This document shows positions 24,188 to 38,080 of a DNA stretch of 64,000 nucleotides, in pieces (the stretch's first letter is position 1; each line of letters starts with the position of its first letter). Under the pieces are notes generated by a model that did not search any database, was not told the DNA's origin, and worked only from the letters and a program-made list of their open reading frames with translations. A program made the position numbers and the translations under genes. The stretch covers positions 62,001-126,000 of the forward strand of contig JAURVB010013496.1 of assembly GCA_033002965.1 (NCBI GenBank), read 5' to 3'. Source of the DNA: Piper betle (lineage: Eukaryota; Streptophyta; Magnoliopsida; Piperales; Piperaceae).

Positions 24188-27100
24188 ATGATTTCTGCCA
24201 ACATCAATTCAGTTCCAATGCTTAAGGATAATTTTAAGGATTGGAAAGAAAGTGTAATGATTATTCTCGGCTGCATGGATCTTGACCTTGCATTAAGGAC
24301 TGAACAACCTGCTTCTCTTACTGACAAAAGTTCCATTGAGGAAAAACGGGACATTGAGAAGTGGGAACGTTCAAATCGCATGAGTCTTATGATCATGAAG
24401 CGGGGAATTCCAGAGACCTTCAGGGGCGATGTGTCTGAAAAGGTTACTACAGCCAGTGAGTTTCTTAAAGAAATTGAGAAGCGTTTTGTAAAAAACGATA
24501 AGGCTGAAACAAGTACGCTTTTGTCGAACTTGATTTCAATGAAGTTTAAAGGCAAAACAAGCATAAGGGAGTACATCTTAGAGATGTCAAATATTGCTTC
24601 AAAACTAAAAGCACTAAGGTTAGAGCTATCTGAAGATTTGCTCGTGCATTTAGTTTTAATTTCTCTTCCTGCACAATTCAGTCAATTCAAGGTCAGTTAC
24701 AACTGTCAAAGGGACAAATGGACTCTTAATGAGCTCATTTCTTATTGTGTGCAAGAAGAAGAAAGGTTGAAGCAAGAACAGGCTGAAAGTGCTCACTTGG
24801 CTAGTACCTATCAGGACAAAAATAAGAAAAGAAAGAGGGCTAAGGATGCTGATAATGGGTCTCACAAGCAACAACAAAAGAAAGAAAATCAGGCTTCTTG
24901 CTGTTTCTTTTGTGGTAAACCTGGACATATGAAGAAGGAATGCACTAAGTATCACGCTTGGCGTGCAAAGAAAGGTTCATTTCTTAATTTTGTTTGTTCT
25001 GAGGTTAATTTAGCTTCAGTGCCAATACACACTTGGTGGCTAGATTCTGGTGCTACTACTCACATAAGTGTGTCAATGCAGGGTTGCCTGAGTTGCCGAA
25101 AGCCAAATGATGCTGAAAGATTCATCTATGTGGGTGATGGCAAATCAGTCGTAGTTGAGGCAATAGGAACTTTTAGATTATTATTAAAGACAGGATATTA
25201 TTTGGATTTGAAAGAGACATATGTAGTACCGTCTTTTAGACGGAATTTGGTTTCTATTTCTATATTGGACAAATTTGGTTACTCTTGTTCATTTGGAAAT
25301 AATAAGTTTAGTCTTTTTCTAAATTCAAATATTGTGGGTACGGGTTCCTTGTCTTTTTATGATAATCTATATTTACTTGATACTATTGCATCTTTTAATG
25401 AAACTTTGCATGTGGGTTTATGTGGTACGAAAAGAAAATTAACCAATGAGAATTCTGCTTTACTCTGGCACAAGCGTTTAGGACACATTTCTAAACAAAG
25501 AATTGCACGACTTATGTCAGATGGAATTCTTGATTCTCTTAATTTATCAGATTTACAAGTCTGTATTGAGTGCATTAAGGGAAAACAAACAAATGCAAGG
25601 AGACTAGGTGCCAATAGATCTTCAAGTGTCTTAGAACTAATACATACGGACATTTGTGGACCATTTCCTATGGCTTCTTGGAATGGTCAACAATATTTTA
25701 TTACGTTCATAGACGATTATTCTCGTTATGGTTACCTATATCTCATTCATGAGAAGTCTCAAGCATTGGACGTGTTTAAGGCATATAAGGCTGAAGTTGA
25801 GAACCAACTCGACAAAACTATTAAGGCTGTCAGATCTGACCGTGGTGGTGAATACTATGGTAGATATGATGGATCAGGTGTACAGCGTCCAGGACCATTT
25901 GCCAAATTCCTAGAAGAATGTGGAATCGTCCCACAATACACAATGCCAGGTACTCCTAGCATGAATGGTGTTGCTGAGAGACGAAACCGAACATTAAAGG
26001 ACATGGTGAGAAGTATGATTGCTCATACTACTTTACCTGATTCACTCTAGGGTGAGGCACTAAAAACAGCAGCATATCTTCTTAATAGAGTGCCAACAAA
26101 GGCAACTGTTAAGACCCCTTATGAATTATGGACTGGAAAAACACCCAGTATTAAGCATTTACGCATTTGGGGTTGTCCAGCTGAGGCAAGGCCTTATAGG
26201 CCAAATGAAAAGAAACTGGACTCAAGAACAGTTAGCAGTTATTTTGTTGGGTACTCTGAAAGGTCTAGAGGATATAAGTTTTATGATCCCACAATAAGGT
26301 CATTCTTTGAGACGGGAAATGCCCAGTTCTTTGAGGATGTTGAGTTTGGAGAGGGAAATAAAGTTAGAGACTTTGTCTTTGAAGAAGAATCTGTTTCTCT
26401 TCCCATGATTGTTCTTGACAATAATCAGGATCAAGGTTATATTCCTGATGTTGTTCAAGAAACAATACCAGAATTACAAGACAATGTCGAGAATCTCCCT
26501 AATCAAGTTATATCTGAAGAAGAAACTCAACAACCTCAAGAGCAAATGCCATTGAGGAGATCCACAAGAGAAAAGAGAAATGCAATTTCGGATGATTATA
26601 TCATCTTTCTCGAAGAACATGAGGATAACATTGGAATGGTGGAAGATGATCCAATCAACTTTCATCAAGCCATGAAGAGTTCTAATTCTCAAAGGTGGAT
26701 TGATGCCATGAATGAAGAGATGAAGTCCATGAAAGCTAATGACGTTTGGGATCTTGTTCCATTGCCTGAAGGTGCGAAACCTATTGGTTGTAAATGGATA
26801 TTTAAAACCAAGAGGGATTCGAAAGGTGATGTAGAAAGATATAAGGCTCGTCTTGTTGCAAAGGGCTTTACTCAAAAGGAAGGCATGGATTATAATGAGA
26901 CTTTCTCTCCAGTTTCATCGAAAGACTCATTCAGAATAATTATGGCATTAGTGGCACATTTTGATCTTGAGTTACATCAGATGGATGTAAAGACTGCGTT
27001 TCTAAATGGTGACATTGATGAAACAATTTATATGGTGCAACCAGAAAACTTTGTATCGGGAGATTCAAAGAATATGGTTTGCAAATTAAAGAAATCCATC

Positions 27101-28231
27101 TATGGACTTAAGCAGGCTTCTCGTCAATGGTATCACAAATTTCATCAAGTGATTCTCTCGTTTGGTTTTGAGATGAATGTTATTGATGATTGTATATACC
27201 ATAAGTTTAGTGGGAGTAAGTATATTTTTCTGGTTTTATATGTTGATGATATATTGCTTGCCAGTAATGATATAAGTTTCTTGCACGAAACCAAGAGATT
27301 TTTATCAAAGAAATTTGAAATGAAAGATCTTGGAAATGCGTCTTTTGTATTAGGAATTCAAATACATCGGGATCGTTCTCGATGTATACTTGGATTATCA
27401 CAAAAGACCTATATAGAAAAAGTGCTTAAAAGATTTGGCATGCAAGATTGTAAACCAGGAGATACCCCTGTTTCTAAAGGAGACAAATTCAGTCTCAATC
27501 AATGCCCTAAAAATGATATAGAAGGAAAGGAAATGCAAAAGATTCCCTATGCTTCAGCAATAGGAAGTCTTATGTATGCTCAAGTATGTACGCGTCCAGA
27601 TATTGCGTATATTGTTGGAATGTTAGGCAGATATTTAAGCAATCCGGGATTGGATCACTGGATAGCAGCCAAAAGAGTCATGAGGTATCTACAGAGAACA
27701 AAACATTACATGCTTACATATCGGAAGTCAGATCAACTTGAGATCATTGGGTATTCTGATTCTGATTTTGCTGGATGTCAAGATAGTCGTCGATCTACTT
27801 CTGGCTATGTATATCTGCTTGCTGGAGGAGCTATTTCTTGGAGGAGTGCTAAGCAGACACTCATAGCTTCTTCCACCATGGCAGCTGAATTCATAGCTTG
27901 TTATGAGGCATCCAATCATGGAATATGGTTGCGGAATTTTGTCACAGGGCTGCGCATTATTGATAATATTGAAAGACCACTTAAGTTATTTTGTGACAAT
28001 CAGTCTGCAGTATTATATTCAAATAACAACAGGAGCTCATCTAAATCAAAACACATAGAGATCAAGTTCCTTGTTGTGAAAGAAAGAGTTCAGAGTGGTA
28101 AAGTTTCTATAGAGCATATTGGGACAAACTCCATGGTTGCGGATCCGCTTACTAAAGGTTTACCGCCTAAGGTCTTTCATGAGCATGTTGCTCATCTGGG
28201 TGTTGTATCATTTAATGATATGTTACTTTAG
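24188..28231 (+). pseudogene. Copia Gag-Pol polyprotein interrupted by one nonsense codon
   Basis: The first part (24188-26050, 620 codons) holds a Gag domain, a CCHC zinc knuckle (C239, C242, H247, C252), the protease motif DSGATTH (active D286), an HHCC integrase zinc-binding region (H428, H433, C459, C462) and the integrase core with D488, D551 and E597. TAG at 26048-26050 then stops translation where this family normally has Trp within an LWGEAL-type motif. The same frame continues without further stops to 28231. That part carries the reverse transcriptase (catalytic D in QMDVKTAFLNG, then YVDD) and RNase H (YSDSDFAG, MAAE, CDNQSA, KHIEIK). Domain order PR-IN-RT-RH is Ty1/copia. In this copy RT and RNase H would not be made without readthrough. 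Confidence 0.95.
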
Positions 28232-28561
28232 TGGGAGTTTGTATTGAATTGCGGTATTTGGTTTATGTTTCACTCTTTTACTCTATTTTGGTGATCTCAT
28301 AAGGTTGGACCAGTTGAAAATAGGCATGTTTAGATCAAATTGCATGTAATTTTCATGCTACACATCCATACTTGATCTATGTCATTTAATTATGTTGATG
28401 TATGTGACCATGGATGGGTTTAGTTACGATAAATGTAACGAAAATCGCCTTGATCCTATATTAACATTAATTAATGGACGAGATTGTTATTTTGGAATAA
28501 TAGCGTATGTTAATTTTGGAGCTCATAAGGTTATATACAATTATTTGTGTATATATAGTCC

Positions 28562-28572
28562 AAGTGGGAGAT
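28562..28572 (+). other. Polypurine tract
   Basis: AAGTGGGAGAT abuts the TG of the 3' LTR. This is the expected plus-strand priming site. Confidence 0.85.
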
Positions 28573-29087
28573 TGTTGGATGTTGGACGTATATATGTATA
28601 TAATTGTATCATATGCTGTTATTATTAAGGCATGACCTAAATTAAATTGATCTGTTAAAGTTAAGGTTAATGGGCCATTAATATTTAATAAAATATATGG
28701 AGATATCATATATTTAAGATGAGTATGGATAAATATGTGTAGATACCGTTTTCTTAATCTCTAATTTATGATGGGTTAAATTGGAATTATGAAAAATAAG
28801 GATAAATACGGTTATAAGGATAAATACGGTTATGGTCCCCGGATTCGCACCGTAGTTTTTCTTTTCTGGTATCCCATCATCCAGAAACTCTGGTTTTGAA
28901 GAACAGGTGCTGAATCTGGAAGATCAAACCAGAAGAAATCAAAGAATTGCTTTACTATTATGGATCTAGGTACGCTTCCATTATTAAATTTATTTTCTTG
29001 ATGATTTGATATGAAGAAGGTTTTATTGATGATGGTTTTATCATCTATATAATTTTGTTGAAGTTTAAAGTTTTTGTTGATTTAACA
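28573..29087 (+). repeat. 3' LTR of the copia element
   Basis: It begins TGTTGGATGT and ends TTTAACA. Relative to the 5' LTR it has a 6-bp insertion near its start and scattered substitutions. The segment corresponding to the leader ATG and donor reads ATGGATCTAG|GTACG, so the donor is retained. Confidence 0.96.
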
Positions 29088-29092
29088 AGATC

Positions 29093-30250
29093 TGCCACAA
29101 ATATTAGAACCACTGTGAGGGGAAGAAGTGGTGACTCTACCCTAATAATAGCCCCTCATGGGAGTGGAGAAGGAGGCTCGCTTCAAGCTTGCCATGGAGA
29201 ACGAACAGAGTGAGGCCGACGACTACCAGGAAGGAGCTGTGAAGAAGAGCAGGACACCGGCGGTGCACGGAGCCGAGAAGTGAAGCCTGAGGGAGGAGCC
29301 CCTCGCCGGAGACCACCAGCATCACCGCCACGTTAACAAGTTTTAACTTGCACTGGGCTACTAACCCCGATCAACATCAGCTTCCTTAAGCCTCACCGTT
29401 CGCCGAAAAAGCCTAGAAAGTCCCCTCGAAACCACTATCGGCGGGAAAATTTCCGGCAATATTGCCGCCGTCAAGCACCACATCCGGCCACCATACAATC
29501 TTGGTAGTCATTCCCTCCGTTGTCACCGTCGATCTAGATGATCATCAGAGCCCGCCACCTGCCTACCGTGAGATCGTGTCCACTTGTGCCAAACCGCGAC
29601 CACTTCCGTTGCTCCAAGAACTTGTCCGGTCCATATGTCAGCTGAGTGAGTCCATGACTGCATCAGCTGTCAACTGTTGATCGTGACCCGCCTACCCGTG
29701 TCGGCTTCGGGTGTACCAGACTCCATCAACCACCCAGCGCACCCTGACTCAGCCCAGTACCTGCGTACGCCGCCCGGTCCAACTGCTCAACACAATTCCG
29801 GTCCAGACTATTTTTTGACTCAACCCGGTCCGGTTCAACACGCCTTCATTCTTCCCGACCTCCCATTGACGTCCAATTCGGTACTTTACCTAATTTCGAC
29901 GTTTCAGATGCAATGGCAAGGTCCATTTTCATATTGGAGTATCAGAAAGAGCAGTTATGAGCATTGGACCTGCAACACTCGGAGTCGATAAATTTAAAAG
30001 CGACAAAAATGCACCTGTGATTTCAACTTGTGAAAAAATCATAAAAATAATAAATTGTGAGTATACCTCACAAGACATGAGCACTCGAACTAGGTCTTCC
30101 TCGATTGTGCTTGGCTGCATTTATACTTTTGAGCCACGCCCTATTTCTTTAGTACAGAGCCAACTATTCTTTTTTGGGGACCGATCTAGCCAAGGAGCTA
30201 GTGCCAGCCTACAAGCCAAGCCCCACCTCTTGTTTGCCTAGTTGCTTTAT
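29093..30250. other. Moderately GC-rich sequence flanking the retrotransposon
   Basis: Joined to 22790-22816, this was one continuous stretch before the copia insertion. It contains short overlapping frames on both strands but nothing recognisable as a gene. The tone (CCGGCCACC, CCGCC runs, AACCCGGTCC) resembles decayed transposon sequence. Confidence 0.4.
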
Positions 30251-30289
30251 TTATTTTAGGGTAAAGGCCCCGTTTTATAGTAAGTAGGT

Positions 30290-30890
30290 TAACTGAGTGA
30301 GTTAGTTCGTGAGCATTTAACGTTCGGTTCGATTTGACTTGACTCGAAATTCGACATTTAAATGTTCGAACTCGAATCTTATAAGTCGAGCTTAAGCAAA
30401 GCTGTATTCGACTCGACTCAACTCGGTTATAACTTGAACTCGACTCAATAAAATAATAATAATAATTTATAGTTTTTTTATATTATATTATATATATATA
30501 CAAATATTATAACAACAAAGAAATGAGATAGTTGAGATGATAAGTATTCAAGTTGATAACATTAAAGTTGAGAGTTCAATCCACATTGATTGAAAATTTT
30601 TTTTAAGTAAAGGACTTTTGACTGTTGACTTTTAATCGAACCGGTTTCGAACTCACAAACAAGCCGATTTCAAGCTCGAGAAAATTAAACAGTTTAATGT
30701 ATTCGAACACGTGTCGAACTCAAACACATAACAAATATTCGAATTGAACCTTGAATCGATATATATTAAACTCGTTCGATACATTCAAGTCAAGTTTGAA
30801 CAGAGTTTTAAACTATTCAAGTTAAATTCGAACACTTTCGAACCGAATTAAACTCGATTTCCTACGCTCGATTAGCACCCCTTTCTTTTG
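30290..30890. repeat. TCGAA/ACTCGA-rich decayed repeat
   Basis: The segment is crowded with TTCGAACTCGA-like words in both orientations around an AT-rich core, and ends in TCGATTAGCACCCCT. This composition is typical of old non-autonomous DNA transposons in plants. A matching left terminus was not found, so the family is unassigned. Confidence 0.4.
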
Positions 30891-31274
30891 CGAAAAAAAC
30901 TTAAACATAAATTACACCTTGTATATATTAATTATATAAACTACAAATCTAATTTGTATTGAAAAGTAGAGTACCTATATAAAGATTAAAATATTTTTAA
31001 ATCTAAAATATCAATATAACCTATTTTAAAATTCTAAAAAAATATTCTTAAAGATATTTTAAAATCAATTTTTATTAAAATTACTTTGATGATTAAAATA
31101 TTGAATTAAGTCAAAAAATCACAAATACACTTATTAATACTTTCATATTTTATTTATATTGGTTTTGAGTAATAAGGCCCACTAAATTAATTCAAATAAA
31201 AAGTGTAGCTCATTGGAACAAAGCATGGTATATGGCTTCATTAGGTAAGGTAAAACAAAGATGATTTCCTCTCT

Positions 31275-33480
<2,206 letters not shown>

Positions 33481-33489
33481 ACAATTCTG

Positions 33490-34800
33490 GAGATGATTTG
33501 AGAGGTAATTGAGGTTTAACTTGTATTCATGGGCATGCCATCTTATTGCTTGAAAGAATAACCCGATTGATGGTAATTAAAAGGATTTTTTTGTGTGATT
33601 ATGTTGTCAATAATTATCTTTTGAGTCTTCACATCATAAACTTTGGAGATGTGTGATCATTCCTCCATTAATATAGAGCAATTAATATGTAACACAATTT
33701 ATTATTTTTGAATTAATGTTTAAACCAAAATGAAAATTATTTTTTTTCAAATTTAATAATATTATATATTGTTTTTGTAAAAATTAATAGTATAGTGCAC
33801 ATAATCTTGGCTAGTGTGTAACCAGGGCTGAGCAGAATTTGGTTTGAATTGAAAAAACCAACCTAACCAACCCCCAAAAAAATTGGCCCCCAAAATTCGG
33901 TTTTATTTTAAATGGCCGCCAAAAATTTTTTTACCCTGGCACACGGATCAAGTACCACGTGGAGAAGCCAATGGTGGAATTCAAGGTATTGTGGCTTCAT
34001 AAGTTTCAAAGCTGAAGTATTCTTACAGGTTACAACAAAAAAGGATGAATAAAAAAATACAAAAGTGGAATGGACGAGAAAATTATGAATGACGTGAACA
34101 AACATATATGCAGCATGGTTGACTATTGGCTCCGTTCTTTTGGTAGCATCGACCCCATCCTATTGAAGACTAATGATGCCCATGTCTCTAGTCTCAACAA
34201 GATAGATGAAAATCTACCCAAAAAGAAAGCTGCTTAAATGTAAAATCTCAAAAATAATTATATTATTTTATTCATTTTTTTAAAATTTTGAAACGAATTT
34301 TAAATAATAATTAATTAAATTAATTTTTGGAAATCGATATAATTAATTATTAACTTTTAATTTTGGTCTAGTGATCTGATGGAATTTATATGGTTTATTT
34401 TCCTATAAATTTTATAGATATATTACTTTGGTGGTATTATATAGTGTTTTTTTTTATCACTTTTGATTCGAGTTACTTGCTTGAGAGGTCAAACCATAGG
34501 GGCTAACCCATTATTTTATTTGTTGGAGATAAGGTTTGATTTCAACATTTTTGTAATTATGTAAGGAAAGCAGTACAGATAAGTTTGGTGAGATTCATTA
34601 GGAATCAGTTTAGATGATTATAGAGGCTGTTACAGGTTTGTTTGGGGGGGAAATTTTGCTATAGCAAACCATAGTTGAAAAATCGGCCGATTTTACTTGG
34701 ACTAGGTAAAAAATCGAGTCAAAAAGTTAGATTGTTTAGGTTAAAAATAGAACAAAAAATCAGCCAATTTAGGTTGATTCGAGCCAATTCTCAATACATC
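33490..34800. other. Intergenic AT-rich sequence
   Basis: No gene is seen. Segments near 33825-33900 and 34670-34800 have the AATTTGGTTTGAATT/AATCGGCCGATTTT flavour of decayed DNA transposons. Confidence 0.45.
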
Positions 34801-35059
34801 AAGAACTAGCTGATTCATGACGAGGGGAGGGAGACAGGGTGAGGGTGTTGATGGGGCGGCGGCGGTCGGAGAAGGTGGTTGGAGCTCAGGTGAGGGCAAA
34901 TGAGGGAGAGGGAAAGAAGAAAAAAGAGGGTGATGATGTGGGGAGGGGGGGGCAATGGAGAAGGAGGCGGCGTCGAGGGTTTGGGGGAAGAGAACATTGG
35001 AGGGAAAACCGATTTTTGACCGATTTTGACCGATTCAACTAAACCGATTCTTGTTAGAT

Positions 35060-35380
35060 TTTTGATGAGTTGGTTCGATTCAATGACTCCCTTTCAATCC
35101 ACCGCTGCTGCCGCCATTGCCCTCAAGTCGGACAAGAATCGAATCGCTGCCCTTTGCAATAGATTAAACATTGATGCCGCCACTGCCCTCCACCACGCCC
35201 ACACCCACGGCATCGCCCTCAAGTCCTTCCTACTCGACTTCAACCTCCAAATCCCCGGCTGACCTCCAAATCCCCGGCTGCGACTGCCACAACGCTGTCT
35301 TCTACTTTGCCCTTGGGTGACCTCTTCCACCTGTGGTCGAGCACCTACTTTACCCACCACCTCAAGTCCCCCATCGGGGA
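35060..35380 (+). pseudogene. Left part of an unidentified GC-rich gene relic
   Basis: A codon-like stretch reads IDAATALHHAHTHGIALKSF and continues LLDFNLQIPG on the plus strand. A perfect 19-bp tandem duplication (about 35242-35279) then shifts the frame. After the three solo LTRs a related sequence occurs at 45755-45850 (LRSHARGTNLKAFLLSINLQ), so the relic contained an internal repeat. I do not recognise the family. It may be a captured or degenerate gene fragment. Confidence 0.35.
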
Positions 35381-37169
35381 TGTAACACCCGTTTCGGCTC
35401 ACCCGTGAACCGACCCGAAAATGTCACCGACGACCGAACCGTTCGCTAATCTACTAGGTTCAGTTAAGCCGACCCGGATCTGCCTTAGGCGTCTCAAGAT
35501 GGAGATGCAAATATGAAATGCATGCATGAGAACAATTGGGTTCTAACGCGGTCCTACATGCATGCTATGATGTACAAACAAAAACAAGACAAAACAATAA
35601 ATGAGAAACCAAAAGAAAATATATACTACTACGTAAAAACGGACAGAGTTTCCCCTAAAAGTGCAATAAGGGCCAACCTGTCCACAACAAAGGTATATAA
35701 ATATTTTATCAAAATACAACAAAACATAACAATCTATCGCGACATTCCATTATTATCTCATTTGTTTTCATCTAAGCCGAGGCTGAACTCAAGGTTCCCT
35801 GCTCATTCACATCTATCCGTTCATTTCATAACAGGCAATTCATCCAAACAAACACATCCAAATTATCATTCACATAGCATTAACACATCATCATTATATG
35901 TTACACGCGGCAGGTACATGTGTGCGTGGTTCCGTGCTGCTCCTCCGCAGTCCCGACAGCTTTCATCGCTCGCATTCCTCACCTACATATATATAGAAAA
36001 ACCGTTAGTAACGAGTGTTACCGGCCCAGAAAATAACTAATATCAATCTGGCATAGGAGAGCAAACTCTCCTGTTGAATGAAAACCATATACTTCCTCAA
36101 GAACTCTCATCAGGGCACATATGGGAGCCGTCGCCCTCGGGTCGACAGCGTCCCCTTTCTTTCTCATTCTCATACCTTGGCCATTTCTCTATCGCTTCTC
36201 GCATCAAATCTCATTCCTTTCCGCCCTCTGCACCTTCCATATTACTCCTGGCCTTGAGTACGAAGGTCGAGCACTCTCAGGCAGTCGCCTTTAGTACCCT
36301 TTGAAACCACAAGTCTAGACATGCGCTGCAATGCAGTACCCGTGAACCTCCACACTTCTCCGGGTTTGAGGAACTCAAAGGTGGAGTTGTCGGGATCCCT
36401 CGGGAATGAAACGGCCCGCACACCATTCCAGAGCCCACTATCGACTCACACGTGCCCGCTCACGTAGCACGGCAGTCAGATTTCCCTCATTCCATCTCTC
36501 ACTGAAAACACGAAAACTATACATATATAGGCTTGGGTTGGGATTATACAATAGGCCCGAAGGCATCATGAGCTGGATCTGAAGTTCGAAAACAAACTCG
36601 AGGGATCTCATCCTCGAGGGTTATTAATCCGAAAAAAGAACTGTTGGCTAAATGGCCCGAGTTAAGTGGGATCCGATAAAATTGTTCCGGCGCGGGTTCG
36701 TCCGCTGGTGCGGGTTAGAGTGTTCCCGCGTCGGGTTGGAAGGGTTCGGTGGGACCGAGGCGCCCTTGCCGCGCAAAGAGACAGCGTGATGAGACTAAAG
36801 AGTCACAAGTATCCAAGGGATGGCGATTTCCAATCCTAATTATTCATTTCCATAGACATATCATGCTTAAATGCATGAAAACTGCAACTGCAATGCTGCT
36901 TCAACTTCAGAAGGGAAAGATTGTCTTCCTCCTCTGGATTGCAATAACTCCTCCAAGGCGTCTCCTTCAATGGCGTCCTTAGTTGCAGCAGGGTGTATTT
37001 CAGCAATTCCTTCTTCAAGTCTCCTTCTTCAATTCAGCAAACATAGGTGTCCTCCTCCTAGCAGCAACATCAACCTTCAATGGCGACCTTAATTGCAGCA
37101 GGGTGGATTTCAGCAACTCCTTTAATCAGCAAGACAGCAACATGACATTTCCTTCCCCTTGCTTCTTCT

Positions 37170-37757
37170 CCAATGGCAGCAACAAGCAAGGATGGAGGAG
37201 TAGGGCGTCCTCCTCCTAGCAGCAACAAGCAAGGATGGAGGAGCTTCTTCAATGGCAGCAACAAGCAAGGATGGAGGAGTAGGGCGTCCTCCTCCTAGCA
37301 GCAACAAGCAAGGATGTAGGAGCTTCTTCTCCAATGGCAGCAACAAGCAAGGATGGAGGAGTAGGGCGTCCTCCTCCTAGCAGCAACAAGCAAGGATGGA
37401 GGAGCTTCTTCAATGGCAGCAACAAGCAAGGATGGAGGAGTAGGGCGTCCTCCTCCTAGCAGCAACAAGCAAGGATGGAGGAGTAGGGCGTCCTCCTCCT
37501 AGCAGCAACAAGCAAGGATGGAGGAGTAGGGCGTCCTCCTCCTAGCAGCAACGAGCAAGGATGGAGGAGTAGGGCGTCCTCCTCCTAGCAGCAACAAGCA
37601 AGGATGGAGGAGTAGGGCGTCCTCCTCCTAGCAGCAACAAGCAAGGATGGAGGAGTAGGGCGTCCTCCTCCTAGCAGCAACAAGCAAGGATGGAGGAGCT
37701 TCTTCTCCAATGGCAGCAACGAGCAAGGATGGAGGAGTAGGGCATCCTCCTCCTAGC
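37170..37757. repeat. Minisatellite, 43-bp and shorter variant units
   Basis: Units of about 43 bp combine GCAGCAACAAGCAAGGATGG with GGAGTAGGGCGTCCTCC. A shorter version replaces the second half with GAGCTTCTTCAATG. About 14-15 units are present, nearly identical, within solo LTR A only. Confidence 0.9.
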
Positions 37758-37845
37758 AGCAGCAGCCTGGGCGTGGAACACCGTTTCCAGCCCCTCCTCC
37801 CTTTCAACCTGCAATGGCGTCCTTCTTTATAGTAAGCGAACAGCA

Positions 37846-38080
37846 ACTTCGTCTTCTCAATGCAATGACTTCGTCTTCTCAATGCAATGACTTCGTCTTC
37901 TCCATGCAATGACTTCGTCTTCTCAATGCAATGACTTCGTCTTCTCAATGCAATGACTTCGTCTTCTCAATGCAATGACTTCGTCTTCTCAATGCAATGA
38001 CTTCGTCTTCTCAATGCAATGACTTCGTCTTCTCAATGCAATGACTTCGTCTTCTCAATGCAATGACTTCGTCTTCTTCA
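37846..38080. repeat. 22-bp tandem repeat, about 10.6 copies
   Basis: The unit is ACTTCGTCTTCTCAATGCAATG in halves ACTTCGTCTTC and TCAATGCAATG. It is almost perfect, with one C-for-A variant in the third copy. It lies 90 bp after the minisatellite in solo LTR A. Confidence 0.93.

Larger units (their letters stand above)
22812..29092 (+). mobile_element. Full-length Ty1/copia LTR retrotransposon with 5-bp target duplication
   Basis: The element occupies 22817-29087 and is flanked by AGATC on both sides (22812-22816 and 29088-29092). It has two LTRs of 509 and 515 bp, a primer binding site matching initiator-Met tRNA, a long leader, a gag-pol frame in Ty1/copia order (protease, integrase, reverse transcriptase, RNase H), and a purine-rich tract just before the 3' LTR. 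By eye the LTRs differ by about eight substitutions and two indels (6 bp and 1 bp), so roughly 98% identity and a geologically recent insertion. The polyprotein has one internal stop, so this copy is probably non-autonomous now. Confidence 0.97.

Noticed and set aside
37846..38080. Regular short repeats that might look like a CRISPR array
   Set aside because: The units are head-to-tail with no variable spacers, in a plant LTR. This is an ordinary tandem repeat.
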